Positions 42,183 to 50,178 of a stretch of DNA of 64,000 nucleotides are shown here, piece by piece; the first letter of the stretch is position 1, and every line of letters starts with the position of its first letter. Position numbers and translations under genes: made by a program. This DNA is from Palsa-459 sp963841965 (GTDB taxonomy: Bacteria > Actinomycetota > Acidimicrobiia > Acidimicrobiales > RAAP-2): positions 310,001 to 374,000 of the forward strand of contig CAWJES010000001.1 in the NCBI GenBank assembly GCA_963841965.1. Direction: 5' to 3'. A model generated the notes under the pieces. The model saw nothing but the letters and a program-made list of their open reading frames with translations. It searched no databases and was not told the origin of the DNA.

Positions 42183-42743
42183 TTAGGGCTGCAGCTCGGC
42201 GAGCTGCGCCGCCAGCCTCGCGGTCGCCTCGTCGAGCCGGTCGAACAGGACGTCGTAGGGCTCGGGGTCCTCGTCCATCGGATCGCGGATGTCATCAAGC
42301 GGATCCGCACCGAGCAGCTCGGATCGGGTCCGTCCGGCATGCGCCTGCTCGAGCCATTCGCGCAAGGTCGAGCCCGATGGTGTCTGCGACGCGGCATCGG
42401 ACCTGCGGACCATCTCGAGGAGTGTGAACGAGCGCGGCCAGGCGGACGGCAGGGCGACCACGAGCGTTCTCAGCAGCCCCCTGGTCATGGGCAGGAAGAG
42501 GTCGAACTCGTCTGCGGCATCCGCTGGCAGCGCACGCGGCCGGTGGTCGCGAAGGTCGATGCCGCGGGCTCGGGCCGCATCGAAGAAGGTGTCGGGCGCG
42601 CTCTGGCCGGGCAGGACCTCGAGCCCGGCGGAGGCGACGGAGCACGAGGCGCCACGGGCGCCGAGATGCTGCTCGAGCATCGCGGCCGCAACCGGCGATC
42701 GGCAGAGGTTCGCCTTGCAGAGCAGGACCACGGACGGCTTCAC
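42183..42743 (-). CDS. Low-molecular-weight protein tyrosine phosphatase (Wzb-like)
   Basis: Predicted to remove phosphate from the neighbouring tyrosine kinase. 186 residues. The P-loop is intact: LLCKANLCRSPVAAAML (Cys9 and Arg15, CX5R), followed by VASAGLEVLPGQSAPD. The general-acid Asp is in DPLDDIRDP near residue 155. It is somewhat longer than the usual 150-160 residues because of insertions around TPSGSTLREWLEQAHAGRTR. Its ATG overlaps the ABC exporter stop, and it converges on the kinase gene across a 60-base gap. Confidence 0.9.
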   Translation of the reverse strand: MKPSVVLLCKANLCRSPVAAAMLEQHLGARGASCSVASAGLEVLPGQSAPDTFFDAARARGIDLRDHRPRALPADAADEFDLFLPMTRGLLRTLVVALPSAWPRSFTLLEMVRRSDAASQTPSGSTLREWLEQAHAGRTRSELLGADPLDDIRDPMDEDPEPYDVLFDRLDEATARLAAQLAELQP

Positions 42744-44653
42744 GCCGGTGACTCGAAGGGCTCCTGCGGCACAGCCTGCAGCTGCGTGGCGAACTGCGTC
42801 TCGTACAGGTCCCTGTAGAGCCCCCCGCGCGCGAGCAGCGACTCATGGTCGCCGCGGTCGACCACCCGCCCCTGGCTGATCACGAGGATCTCGTCTGCGT
42901 CGCGGATCGTGGAGAGGCGGTGGGCGATGACGACAGAGGTCCTCCCTGCGAGCGTCACTGCGAGCGCGCGCTGGACGGCTGCCTCGCTCTCCGCGTCGAG
43001 ATGCGCCGTGGCCTCGTCGAGCACGACGATCCTCGGGGCCTTGAGGAGCAGCCGGGCGAGCGCGACGCGCTGCTTCTCCCCACCGGAGAGCCGGTAGCCG
43101 CGCTCCCCCACGATCGTGTCCAGCCCGTTGGGCAGGCTCTCGACGAGGTCGAGCACCTGGGCGGAGGCGAGCGCGTCCTTCAGCTCGGCTTCGGTCGCCT
43201 CGGGACGGGCGTACAGGAGGTTCGAACGCAGCGAGTCGTGGAACAGGTGCGCATCCTGGGTCACGACCCCGATCGTGTCGACGAGGCTGGCCGTCGTCGC
43301 GCGGCGCAGATCCAGGCCGTTGATGGTGACGGATCCCTTCGTCGGGTCGTAGAGCCGCGGAATCAGCGACGAGATGGTGGTCTTGCCGGCTCCGCTCGGG
43401 CCGACCAGGGCGACCATGGTGCCGGGCTCGACGGTGAAGCTGAGGTCATGGAGCACCGACGATCGGCCCGTCCGCTCCAGGACCGCGACGGCCTCGAGCG
43501 ACGCGAGGGAGACCTCGTCGGCGGACGGGTAGCTGAAGGACACGTCGTCGAACACGAGGCGAGCTGGACCCGGGGGGATCTCGACCGCCCCGTCGGCCTC
43601 CTTGATCATGGGCTCGAGGTCCAACACCTCGAAGAGCCGCTCGAAGCTGACGACCGCTGTCATGAGGTCGACGTGGAGGTTCGAGAGCTGCGTGAGCGGC
43701 GAGTAGAGGCGGGTCAGGTACATCGTCATCGCGACGACGGTGCCGGCCTGGATCGTGCCGTTGATCGCCGCGACCCCTCCGAAGCCGTATGCGAAGGCTG
43801 TCGCGAGCGCGGCGGTCAGGCTCAGCCCGACGAAGTAGATCCTCGAGTAGGTGGCCTGCTTCACGCCGATATCGCGGACCCGCGCCGCGCGGCTGTCGAA
43901 GGCCGACGCCTCCTCGACCGGGCGACCGAAGAGCTTCACGAGCAGCGCACCCGAAACGTTGAACCGCTCCTGCATCACCATGTTCATCTCCGCGTTCAGC
44001 CCCATGCCCTCGCGGAACACCTTGCCGAGCCGCTGACCCATGGACTTGGCGGGCAGGAGGAACACGGGGACGAGCAGCAGTGCGAAGAGCGTGATCTGCC
44101 AGGACATCACGAACATGGTGATGAGGACGAGCACGACGACCACGACGTTCCCGACGACGTTGCTGAGCAGGTCGGTGAAGGCCTGCTGCGCCCCGATGAT
44201 GTCGTTGTTCAAGCGGCTGACGAGGGCACCCGTCTGGGTCCTCGAGAAGAAGGAGATCGGCATGGACTGGATGTGCCGGAAGACCTTCGCCCGCATGTCG
44301 TAGATGAGGCCCTCGCCGATGACCGAGGAGATCCGGCGTTCGGTGAGCGTGAGCCCTGCGTCCAGAAGCGCCAGGATGACTGCGAGCAGCGCGAGCCCGA
44401 TCACGAGGGACGTGTTCTTGTGCGGGATCCCCCGGTCGATGATCGCCCGCAGGATCTGGGGGTTCACGACGACCACGACCGCGTCGAGGATGACCGCAGC
44501 GAGGAAGACGATGAGCATCGGCCGGTAGGGACGCGCGAACGTCAGCATCCGTCGGATCGTCTCTCGCTCGATCTTCTGGCTCAGGACGTCGCGGTCGCGA
44601 CGCATCGAGCGCATCGCCCCCCAACCCCCTCCGTGCCCCATTGCGCCAGACAT
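42740..44653 (-). CDS. ABC exporter, fused membrane and ATPase domains
   Basis: Type IV (exporter-fold) ABC half-transporter, 637 residues, acting as a homodimer. Six helices in the N-terminal 320 residues, including PYRPMLIVFLAAVILDAVVVVV and the coupling-helix region ISFFSRTQTGALVSRLNNDI, a family hallmark. The nucleotide-binding domain has Walker A GPSGAGKTT, Q-loop GVVTQDAHLFHDSL, signature LSGGEKQRVALARLLL, Walker B RIVVLDEATAHLD and H-loop VIAHRLST, all intact. The substrate (lipid, peptide or lipid-linked sugar) is unknown; the polysaccharide context suggests a glycan-lipid role. Gene order is methyltransferase-GT4-exporter-phosphatase. Confidence 0.92.
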   Translation of the reverse strand: MSGAMGHGGGWGAMRSMRRDRDVLSQKIERETIRRMLTFARPYRPMLIVFLAAVILDAVVVVVNPQILRAIIDRGIPHKNTSLVIGLALLAVILALLDAGLTLTERRISSVIGEGLIYDMRAKVFRHIQSMPISFFSRTQTGALVSRLNNDIIGAQQAFTDLLSNVVGNVVVVVLVLITMFVMSWQITLFALLLVPVFLLPAKSMGQRLGKVFREGMGLNAEMNMVMQERFNVSGALLVKLFGRPVEEASAFDSRAARVRDIGVKQATYSRIYFVGLSLTAALATAFAYGFGGVAAINGTIQAGTVVAMTMYLTRLYSPLTQLSNLHVDLMTAVVSFERLFEVLDLEPMIKEADGAVEIPPGPARLVFDDVSFSYPSADEVSLASLEAVAVLERTGRSSVLHDLSFTVEPGTMVALVGPSGAGKTTISSLIPRLYDPTKGSVTINGLDLRRATTASLVDTIGVVTQDAHLFHDSLRSNLLYARPEATEAELKDALASAQVLDLVESLPNGLDTIVGERGYRLSGGEKQRVALARLLLKAPRIVVLDEATAHLDAESEAAVQRALAVTLAGRTSVVIAHRLSTIRDADEILVISQGRVVDRGDHESLLARGGLYRDLYETQFATQLQAVPQEPFESPA

Positions 44654-44730
44654 CCGCTCCCCGTCCTCCTGAGGTCACTCATCGTAGGGACGGACGCTGG
44701 CACTCGAGGCGCTGCGAGGATTCATCGCGA

Positions 44731-44751
44731 GTTGCTCACCGAGTGAGCAAC
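44731..44751. promoter_or_regulatory. Perfect inverted repeat upstream of the ABC exporter
   Basis: Nine-base arms GTTGCTCAC (44731-44739) and GTGAGCAAC (44743-44751) separated by CGA, in the 123-base gap between the glycosyltransferase stop (44777) and the exporter start (44653). It lacks a following T-run. The size and symmetry fit a repressor operator about 80 bases upstream of the exporter; a stem-only terminator for the glycosyltransferase is the alternative. Confidence 0.5.
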
Positions 44752-44776
44752 CGACCTGCGCGAGGTCTGCCGACCC

Positions 44777-45922
44777 CTAGCCGGGACGCTTGACCGACAG
44801 CATGGTCCGATAGGCGGCGACGACGCCGTCAACGACCGGACCGCTCGAGCGGACGGCGGTGACGGCAGCACCGGCCAGCCGGCACCGGTCCCTGGCTGCC
44901 TCGTCGGCCAGCAGGTCGACGGCCCCGCGAGCCAGCCCCCGAGGATCGTCGCCGCCGACCAGCAAGCCGGCGCCGCCTTCCAGGACATCGCGAACGCCCG
45001 GAACGTCCGACGCCACCGGCACGATGCCCGCACGAACCGCCTCGAGGAGCGTGACCGGCAGTCCTTCGAAGCGACTCGCGACGAGCAGCACCCGGTGCGA
45101 GGCGAGGAGCGAGGCGAGCTCCTTCGGGCCGTACGCACCCGCGACCTCGACACGCGAACGGACGTCCGCGGGGACGGACGCCGCCGTGGCCGACGGATCG
45201 TCGACGCCACGCCATGTCGCGGTCGCCCCGGGTAGCTCTGTCAGGGCGTCGTACACCGCCGCCCTCGCGGTGTCTGCGCCCTTGCGCCAGGTGTCGGGCC
45301 CGAGGATGAGGATGTCGCGCTCCTCCGCACGTGGCAGGACGGGTATCGCCTCGTCGACGACCGGGCTCGTCTTCCAGACCCGCTCGGGAGCGACGCCGAG
45401 CTGCTCCACGACGAACCGCTCCTCCTCCGTGTTGAGGACGAAGACGCCGTCTGCGTTTCGGAGGGATCGGGCCACCTCACGGAGGCGCCACCCCCCGTGG
45501 TACACGGCATACCGCCGGCGCAGGGCGAGATTGCCACTGGCTGCGCCGCGTCGGCGCACCGCGTCGGCGAGCTGCTCGAGGCCGTGACTCCTCGTGAACA
45601 CCGCCACGCCCGAAGCCCGGACGCGCCGGATGTTGAGAAAGCCGAGGTCGCCGGTGGACGCGTCGACCACATCGATGCCACCGGCCTCGAACCGGCGCTC
45701 CACGAGCCGGGACACCGCGTGGGGGAACGCCACCGAGTCGAGCGTGGGGGTGCGCCGGTGCCGCAGGAGGCCGAATCCGACAATTTCGACGACGTGGCCA
45801 CGACGTTCGAGCTCCTCTGCGAGCGCCAGCGTCGATCCGGGCGCACCTGCGCCGTGCACCAGGTCATGATGGACCGTGAGCAGGACCCGCAGCGATCCCG
45901 CGGCGGGATCAACCCGCCGCAT
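44777..45922 (-). CDS. Glycosyltransferase, GT4
   Basis: 381 residues. N-terminal LRVLLTVHHDLVHGAGAPGSTLALAEEL, then GVAVFTRSHGLEQLADAVRRRG. The C-terminal Rossmann half has RDILILGPDTWRKGADTARAAV and an EX7E-like motif in SRFEGLPVTLLEAVRAGIVPVASDVPG. More divergent than the other GT4 proteins in the locus. ATG at 45922 overlaps the methyltransferase stop by one base (TGATG). Product role unknown beyond sugar transfer. Confidence 0.85.
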   Translation of the reverse strand: MRRVDPAAGSLRVLLTVHHDLVHGAGAPGSTLALAEELERRGHVVEIVGFGLLRHRRTPTLDSVAFPHAVSRLVERRFEAGGIDVVDASTGDLGFLNIRRVRASGVAVFTRSHGLEQLADAVRRRGAASGNLALRRRYAVYHGGWRLREVARSLRNADGVFVLNTEEERFVVEQLGVAPERVWKTSPVVDEAIPVLPRAEERDILILGPDTWRKGADTARAAVYDALTELPGATATWRGVDDPSATAASVPADVRSRVEVAGAYGPKELASLLASHRVLLVASRFEGLPVTLLEAVRAGIVPVASDVPGVRDVLEGGAGLLVGGDDPRGLARGAVDLLADEAARDRCRLAGAAVTAVRSSGPVVDGVVAAYRTMLSVKRPG

Positions 45923-46641
45923 CAGATCAGCGGCTCATTGTCGATCCGCATGAGTTTCCGCTCGATCGACGGATGGCCGCTTCGTCGAGCCGCCTTGATC
46001 GCCACCATCCTCGCGAAGAAGGGCAGCCGGCGCGAGAGTGACAGTCCGCTCCGGACCGCTTCGGATATGGAGAGCAGCTCCTTGCGGAACCGCACGAGCG
46101 TGCGCTCGCACCCGAGGTACCGGTAGTCCGACGAGAACCAGAGCCTTCGGAGCACCGCCTCGGTCGTGCCGATCGCGCTGAAGGCGTCGTGGAGGTATAA
46201 AAGCCCTCCCTCGGCGATGCGCGGCCCCCAACCATCGAGGTCGACGAGCACGCTCGACAGGTCGTGCGCACCGTCGATCCACGCGAGTCCGACCTCGGGT
46301 CCGGCCCAGCTGCGTGCGGCGTCTCCCGAGAGGCCTCGCACGAGCGTCACGCGGTCGCGTAGTCCGGCTGCCTCGAGATTCTCCTCGAAGGCAACCAGCG
46401 CGTCGGGACCTCCGCCCCATCGGACGTCATCGAAGGGGTCGATGGCGTGAAGTCGGACGCCGTCGCGCAGGCCGGCGGCCAGCATGATGGTGGACTTGCC
46501 GCAGTGGCTTCCCACCTCGACCACGCACTGGCCGACGGGCACCTCGCCGGCCGCGTCGAAGAGCGCCTGGGCCTGTCGCTCGGATAGCCAACCGTCGGCA
46601 TCCGAGGCGAACTTCCAGGCGTCCTCGAAGGTCATTGGCAC
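45922..46641 (-). CDS. SAM-dependent methyltransferase, cephalosporin hydroxylase/CmcI-like fold
   Basis: Class I methyltransferase, 239 residues. The SAM site is in CVVEVGSHCGKSTIMLAAGL (motif I) with the acidic LHAIDPFDDVRWGG after strand 2; VGLAWIDGAHDLSSVLVDLDGWGPRIAEGG is the metal/acid motif of Methyltransf_24-type proteins. The basic C-terminal 60 residues (SLSRRLPFFARMVAIKAARR) may contact membrane lipids. GTG start at 46641 with TAGATT six bases upstream. First gene of the four-gene unit ending in the phosphatase, so it may methylate a sugar of the polymer. Confidence 0.82.
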   Translation of the reverse strand: MPMTFEDAWKFASDADGWLSERQAQALFDAAGEVPVGQCVVEVGSHCGKSTIMLAAGLRDGVRLHAIDPFDDVRWGGGPDALVAFEENLEAAGLRDRVTLVRGLSGDAARSWAGPEVGLAWIDGAHDLSSVLVDLDGWGPRIAEGGLLYLHDAFSAIGTTEAVLRRLWFSSDYRYLGCERTLVRFRKELLSISEAVRSGLSLSRRLPFFARMVAIKAARRSGHPSIERKLMRIDNEPLI

Positions 46642-46647
46642 CCGAGC

Positions 46648-46690
46648 AATCTACAGAGCGATGCGCGCCGCCTTCTGCCACCCCTAGAAT
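46648..46690. promoter_or_regulatory. Divergent -10 elements for the two methyltransferase genes
   Basis: TAGATT (46653-46648, minus strand) lies six bases before the GTG of the polysaccharide-side methyltransferase, giving a leaderless layout. TAGAAT (46685-46690, plus strand) lies 27 bases before the O-methyltransferase start; a GGAGG at 46699-46703 gives that gene a normal leader. Confidence 0.45.
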
Positions 46691-46717
46691 CCCCGCCCGG
46701 AGGCACGTCGAGTCGGC

Positions 46718-47395
46718 GTGAATGCCATGACTGCACCCGATTACAGCCAGATCGATCAGCTCCTCGAATCCCTCGTCGGCCCGACGGACGAGGCGCTGCG
46801 CCACGCGCTCGAAGCCTCGGACACTGGCGGTCTCCCCCAGATCCAGGTCGCGCCGCTCCAAGGGCGCCTTCTCGAGATCCTCGTTCGCGCGATCGGCGCG
46901 AGAACCCTTCTCGAGGTTGGGACCCTCGGTGGCTACTCGACGATCCACCTCGCCCGTGGCGGGGGCCCCGAGTCGAGAACGACGACCTTGGAGATCGACG
47001 AGCACCACGCCGACGTCGCGCGGGCGAACCTCGAGTTCGCGGGGCTCGCCGACCGCGCCGACGTGGTGGTGGGCCCAGCGCTCGACTCGCTAGCCCGCCT
47101 CGAGGGCGAGGGCTACGGACCGGTGGACTTCGTCTTCATCGATGCGGACAAGCCGAACAACGCGAACTACCTGCGCTATGCGCTCTCATTCTCGCGGCCT
47201 GGGACCCTGATCGTCGTCGACAACGTGGTCCGCGGCGGGTCGGTGGCCCAGGATCCCCTTCCTGACGCCAATGCCCGCGGGGCCTACGACGCGATCGCGC
47301 TCCTCGGCTCGGAGCCGAGGGTGGAGGCGACCGCCCTGCAGCTCGTCGGCGCGAAGGGCCACGACGGCATCGCGGTCGGCATCGTCACCGCCTGA
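46718..47395 (+). CDS. O-methyltransferase, class I SAM-dependent (COMT/CCoAOMT-like)
   Basis: 225 residues, GTG at 46718 (ATG 46727 is possible). PQIQVAPLQGRLLEILVRAIGARTLLEVGTLGGYSTIHLA holds motif I; TTLEIDEHHADVARANLEFAGLADR, PVDFVFIDADKPNNANYLRYAL (metal-binding Asp-Asn) and LIVVDNVVRGGSVAQDP are the hallmarks of the divalent-metal-dependent caffeoyl-CoA/catechol O-methyltransferase family. A small-molecule catechol-like substrate is expected from the family. It is the first gene beyond the polysaccharide locus and is not obviously part of it. Confidence 0.9.
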   Translation: MNAMTAPDYSQIDQLLESLVGPTDEALRHALEASDTGGLPQIQVAPLQGRLLEILVRAIGARTLLEVGTLGGYSTIHLARGGGPESRTTTLEIDEHHADVARANLEFAGLADRADVVVGPALDSLARLEGEGYGPVDFVFIDADKPNNANYLRYALSFSRPGTLIVVDNVVRGGSVAQDPLPDANARGAYDAIALLGSEPRVEATALQLVGAKGHDGIAVGIVTA

Positions 47396-47404
47396 GTGAC
47401 CGCG

Positions 47405-47419
47405 GGGCCCGGAGGGCCC
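47405..47419. terminator. Short GC hairpin between convergent genes
   Basis: GGGCCC-GGA-GGGCCC (47405-47419) fills most of the 28-base gap between the O-methyltransferase stop and the SPFH stop. It could act as a bidirectional terminator; there is no T-run. Confidence 0.4.
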
Positions 47420-47423
47420 GACA

Positions 47424-48443
47424 TCAGCCTGCTGGCGCGCTCCCGGCGTTCCCGTTCGCGCCGGCCCCGCCGACCACGACCACCTCGTCGCTTCTCCCCG
47501 CCAGCCCCTCGACGAGGGCGGCCGCCGCGCCCACGAGGCCCGCTGCCTCATAGGGCACCACGAGCTTCGCGTTCGGCGACATCGCCACGTCCTGCAGCGC
47601 GCGGAGCTGCATGACCGCGAGCGTGTTCTGGTGTATCGCAACGAGGTCGATCGCCTGGAGCGCAGCCGCCTCGCCCTCCCCGCGCAGCTTCGTCGCAGCC
47701 TTCTCGCCCTCCGCTCGCAACTCGAGCGACCGTTTCTGCGCCTCTGCGGCGAGGATCGCCGCCTGCTTCGCGCCCTCGGCGGACAGGACCGCCGCCTGCT
47801 TCTGTCCTTGGGCGGTATTGATGGCGGCCTGCTGATCTCCCTCAGACTTCAAGATGGCCGCGCGCTTGTGCTGCTCGGCCTCCTTCTGCTCGGACATCGC
47901 CTGGAGCACGTTCTGCGGCGGTTTGATGTCGAGGATCTCGATCCGGTTCAGCCGAACGCCCCACTTCATCGTCGCGTCGGCCATGTGCTCCTGCATCCTC
48001 GTGTTGATCTGCTCACGCTGGGAGAGCGACTCGTCGAGGGTCATCTCGCCGAACACGGCGCGCAGCGCCGTCCTCGACAGCTGGTCGATCGCGAGAAGGA
48101 AGTCGTTGATCTCGAAGAGCGCGGACTTCACGTCGATCACCTGGCAGAAGATCGTCGCGGAGACCTCGACGGAGACGTTGTCCTCGGTGATGACGGCCTG
48201 CTGGTCGCCGACCTGCGGGAACTCGCGCATGTCGACCTTCTCCATCTGGTCGAAGAACGGGACGAGGACGGCGAGCCCGGGCTGGCGGATCGAGCGGAAC
48301 TCTCCCAGCCGCTTGACGACCCCGACGCTGCCCTGCTGGATGACCTTCACCGAGCTCTTGATGAAGACCAGGATGAAGATGACGATCAGTGCCGCCACGA
48401 CGAGCAGTACGACGGTGGCAACTGACCCGGTCGATGCGATCAT
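47424..48443 (-). CDS. SPFH/band-7 family membrane protein (stomatin/QmcA-like)
   Basis: 339 residues. One N-terminal helix (VVLLVVAALIVIFILVFIKSS), a band-7 domain (VIQQGSVGVVKRLGEFRSIRQPGLAVLVPFFDQMEKVDMREF), then a long Ala/Glu/Gln-rich coiled coil (KEAEQHKRAAILKSEGDQQA, AAILAAEAQKRSLELRAEGE) ending in a Gly-rich tail. Such proteins build large membrane-associated ring complexes and often pair with NfeD proteins, as here. ATG 48443 has an AGGA upstream. The NfeD-like OB protein precedes it by 55 bases on the same strand. Confidence 0.92.
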   Translation of the reverse strand: MIASTGSVATVVLLVVAALIVIFILVFIKSSVKVIQQGSVGVVKRLGEFRSIRQPGLAVLVPFFDQMEKVDMREFPQVGDQQAVITEDNVSVEVSATIFCQVIDVKSALFEINDFLLAIDQLSRTALRAVFGEMTLDESLSQREQINTRMQEHMADATMKWGVRLNRIEILDIKPPQNVLQAMSEQKEAEQHKRAAILKSEGDQQAAINTAQGQKQAAVLSAEGAKQAAILAAEAQKRSLELRAEGEKAATKLRGEGEAAALQAIDLVAIHQNTLAVMQLRALQDVAMSPNAKLVVPYEAAGLVGAAAALVEGLAGRSDEVVVVGGAGANGNAGSAPAG

Positions 48444-48498
48444 GTTCCTACCCCTTTGTCCGGAGACTCCCCAACTCTCCTGAGACTATGACCGAAGA

Positions 48499-48711
48499 TC
48501 AGGCGCCCGACGTCGGATACACGACGAGGAGGCCCCGATCGATGTCAGCCACGACAACATCCTCCCCCGCCTCGATCGTCTGATCGGGATCAAGTGGGAT
48601 CGCCATCCATTCCTCCCCGCGGGCACGAACGTTCCCGGGCTGGTGCTTCCCGCGGATGGCCTTGGTCACGAGGGCAGACTCACCCAGCATTCCGGCGACT
48701 CCACTGCGCAT
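48499..48711 (-). CDS. NfeD-like OB-fold protein, membrane part absent
   Basis: 70 residues that correspond to the C-terminal OB fold of NfeD: GVAGMLGESALVTKAIRGK, GNVRARGEEWMAIPLDPDQTIEAGEDVVVADIDRGLLVVYP. The transmembrane helices that normally precede it are missing; an in-frame TGA sits directly before the ATG and GGGAG precedes it, so the short form looks genuine. NfeD/SPFH operons are common; a soluble OB-only partner is less usual. Confidence 0.75.
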   Translation of the reverse strand: MRSGVAGMLGESALVTKAIRGKHQPGNVRARGEEWMAIPLDPDQTIEAGEDVVVADIDRGLLVVYPTSGA

Positions 48712-49195
48712 TCAGGCTCCCTCTCCGCGGACCCACTCTTCCAGTGCCACGGTACCGCTGCGCGACCACCATACGGCTACCCCGGCATCATGGTCGAGAG
48801 CGATGCGTGGCGGGGCCAGCGTCCGCGTGGGTCTTGGGCCGCCCGGCGCTCCGGTCCGCCGTGCCGGTGATGCCACGTCGGCGGATGACCAGCACGGTCA
48901 CCCCCGCAGGAGCGCTCGGCGCGAACGCCTGCCGCGGCATCGGACGCCCAGCCATCACCTCGAACTGCCCACCCCAGCGCCCGGCACCCGGGGCATCGGG
49001 CGAGAGGCCGGCGTCCTCAGCGAGACTCGCCGCCCAGTCAGCCCGAGGCTGATGCAACCCCCATCGGGGCCGTGCCACGGGCACGGCACGTCGTCGTGAA
49101 CATCCTCATCGCACGATCGCACGCAAGGATCGAAGGCACTATGGCTTCGAGGACGAGGCCACTGTGGGCGGTCCGCGCCGTAGTGTTCCCGGGCC
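48712..49195. other. 484-base stretch without a confident gene
   Basis: Lies between the NfeD-like gene and the SGNH-like gene. Several frames are open but lack recognisable domains. The best minus-strand frame (49084-48788, 98 codons) contains RWGGQFEVMAGRPMP and PAGVTVLVIRRRGITGT, faintly like a second OB-fold strand pattern of an NfeD-type domain, so a decayed neighbour of the NfeD gene is possible. Near its right end TAGTGT (49181-49186) lies nine bases before the next plus-strand ATG. Confidence 0.3.
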
Positions 49196-50161
49196 ATGAC
49201 GATGCCGATGGTGTCCCCTCGCCGCAGCCTGCGGTTCCGCCTCACTCGGACGCTGCTCGTGTCCCTCGCGGCGCTCCTCGGGCTCGCAGGGATCGCAGGG
49301 ATCGCAGTCGCAGCGTCAGGGCCGGGATCGCCCTCGCAAGTTGCGGCACTCGTCCGAGCCGCTCCGCGCATCACCACCCTCCCGGTGAGCCTCCGGGGAT
49401 CGGTCGCGACGGCCAGCGGGGACACCGCGCTTGTCGCCACCCCATCCCTCGCACGGTGCATCACCGGCGGGACCACCTTGCCTGCGTGCGTCTTCGGCGA
49501 CCCGCAGGGGAAGCGCACGATGGTCCTGTACGGCGACTCCCACGCCCTCATGTGGTTTCCAGCCGTGGATGCGATCGCGAAGTCGCGTCATTGGCGGCTC
49601 ATCGCCCTCATCGAGCTCGGGTGCCCGTTCGCGGATCTCTCCGTCTGGGGCGTCACGACGAACGCCCCCTACTCGAATTGCCCGATCTTCCGCGCGAACA
49701 TGATCTCGAGGATCGATGCCCTGGACCCGAACCTCGTCGTGCTGGCCGAGAGCTATTACTACCTCGACGGCCAGGACAGGGCGATCTCGACTGCGGAGTG
49801 GGGCACGGCCGTCGAGGCAACGCTCGGCGCCCTGCACTCGGCCTCGATGAAGAAGGTGCTGATCGGCGACACCATCTCGGTCCCCAGCCCGGACACGTGC
49901 CTTGCCGCCTTTCCGACCTCGATCCAGTCGTGCTCGATAGCCGAGTCCAATCCGCAATACGCGGGGCAGCGCAACGCGGACATCGTGGCGGCGAAGGCTG
50001 CGGACGTCCTCTATGTGAATGACATTCCGTGGACGTGCTCATCGGTGTGCACAGCGGTCGTCGGACAAATGCTCGTCTACAACTCCACCGGGCACATCTC
50101 AGCGACGTATGCCACGTATCTCACAAGAGTCCTCTCGCTCGCGCTCGCACCGAGCATGTGA
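49196..50161 (+). CDS. Secreted/anchored SGNH-domain protein
   Basis: 321 residues: basic N-terminus, one helix (RTLLVSLAALLGLAGIAGIAVA) that may be a signal peptide or anchor, then an extracytoplasmic domain of the kind found fused to acyltransferase-3 (OafA-type) membrane domains. The block I motif RTMVLYGDSHALMWFPAVDAI is intact, with IELGCPFADL and NLVVLAESYYYLDG following. Near the C-terminus, where a Asp-x-x-His is expected, the sequence is YNSTGHISATYATYL, so the His is kept but the Asp is not at its usual place. Four or more Cys residues suggest disulfides. No membrane acyltransferase domain is encoded nearby. Confidence 0.75.
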   Translation: MTMPMVSPRRSLRFRLTRTLLVSLAALLGLAGIAGIAVAASGPGSPSQVAALVRAAPRITTLPVSLRGSVATASGDTALVATPSLARCITGGTTLPACVFGDPQGKRTMVLYGDSHALMWFPAVDAIAKSRHWRLIALIELGCPFADLSVWGVTTNAPYSNCPIFRANMISRIDALDPNLVVLAESYYYLDGQDRAISTAEWGTAVEATLGALHSASMKKVLIGDTISVPSPDTCLAAFPTSIQSCSIAESNPQYAGQRNADIVAAKAADVLYVNDIPWTCSSVCTAVVGQMLVYNSTGHISATYATYLTRVLSLALAPSM

Positions 50162-50178
50162 GCGCAACGGGGCAATCC

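Noticed and set aside
48594..49099. Plus-strand open frames in the 48.6-49.1 kb gap
   Set aside because: No domain, poor codon pattern and overlap with the NfeD-like gene on the other strand.
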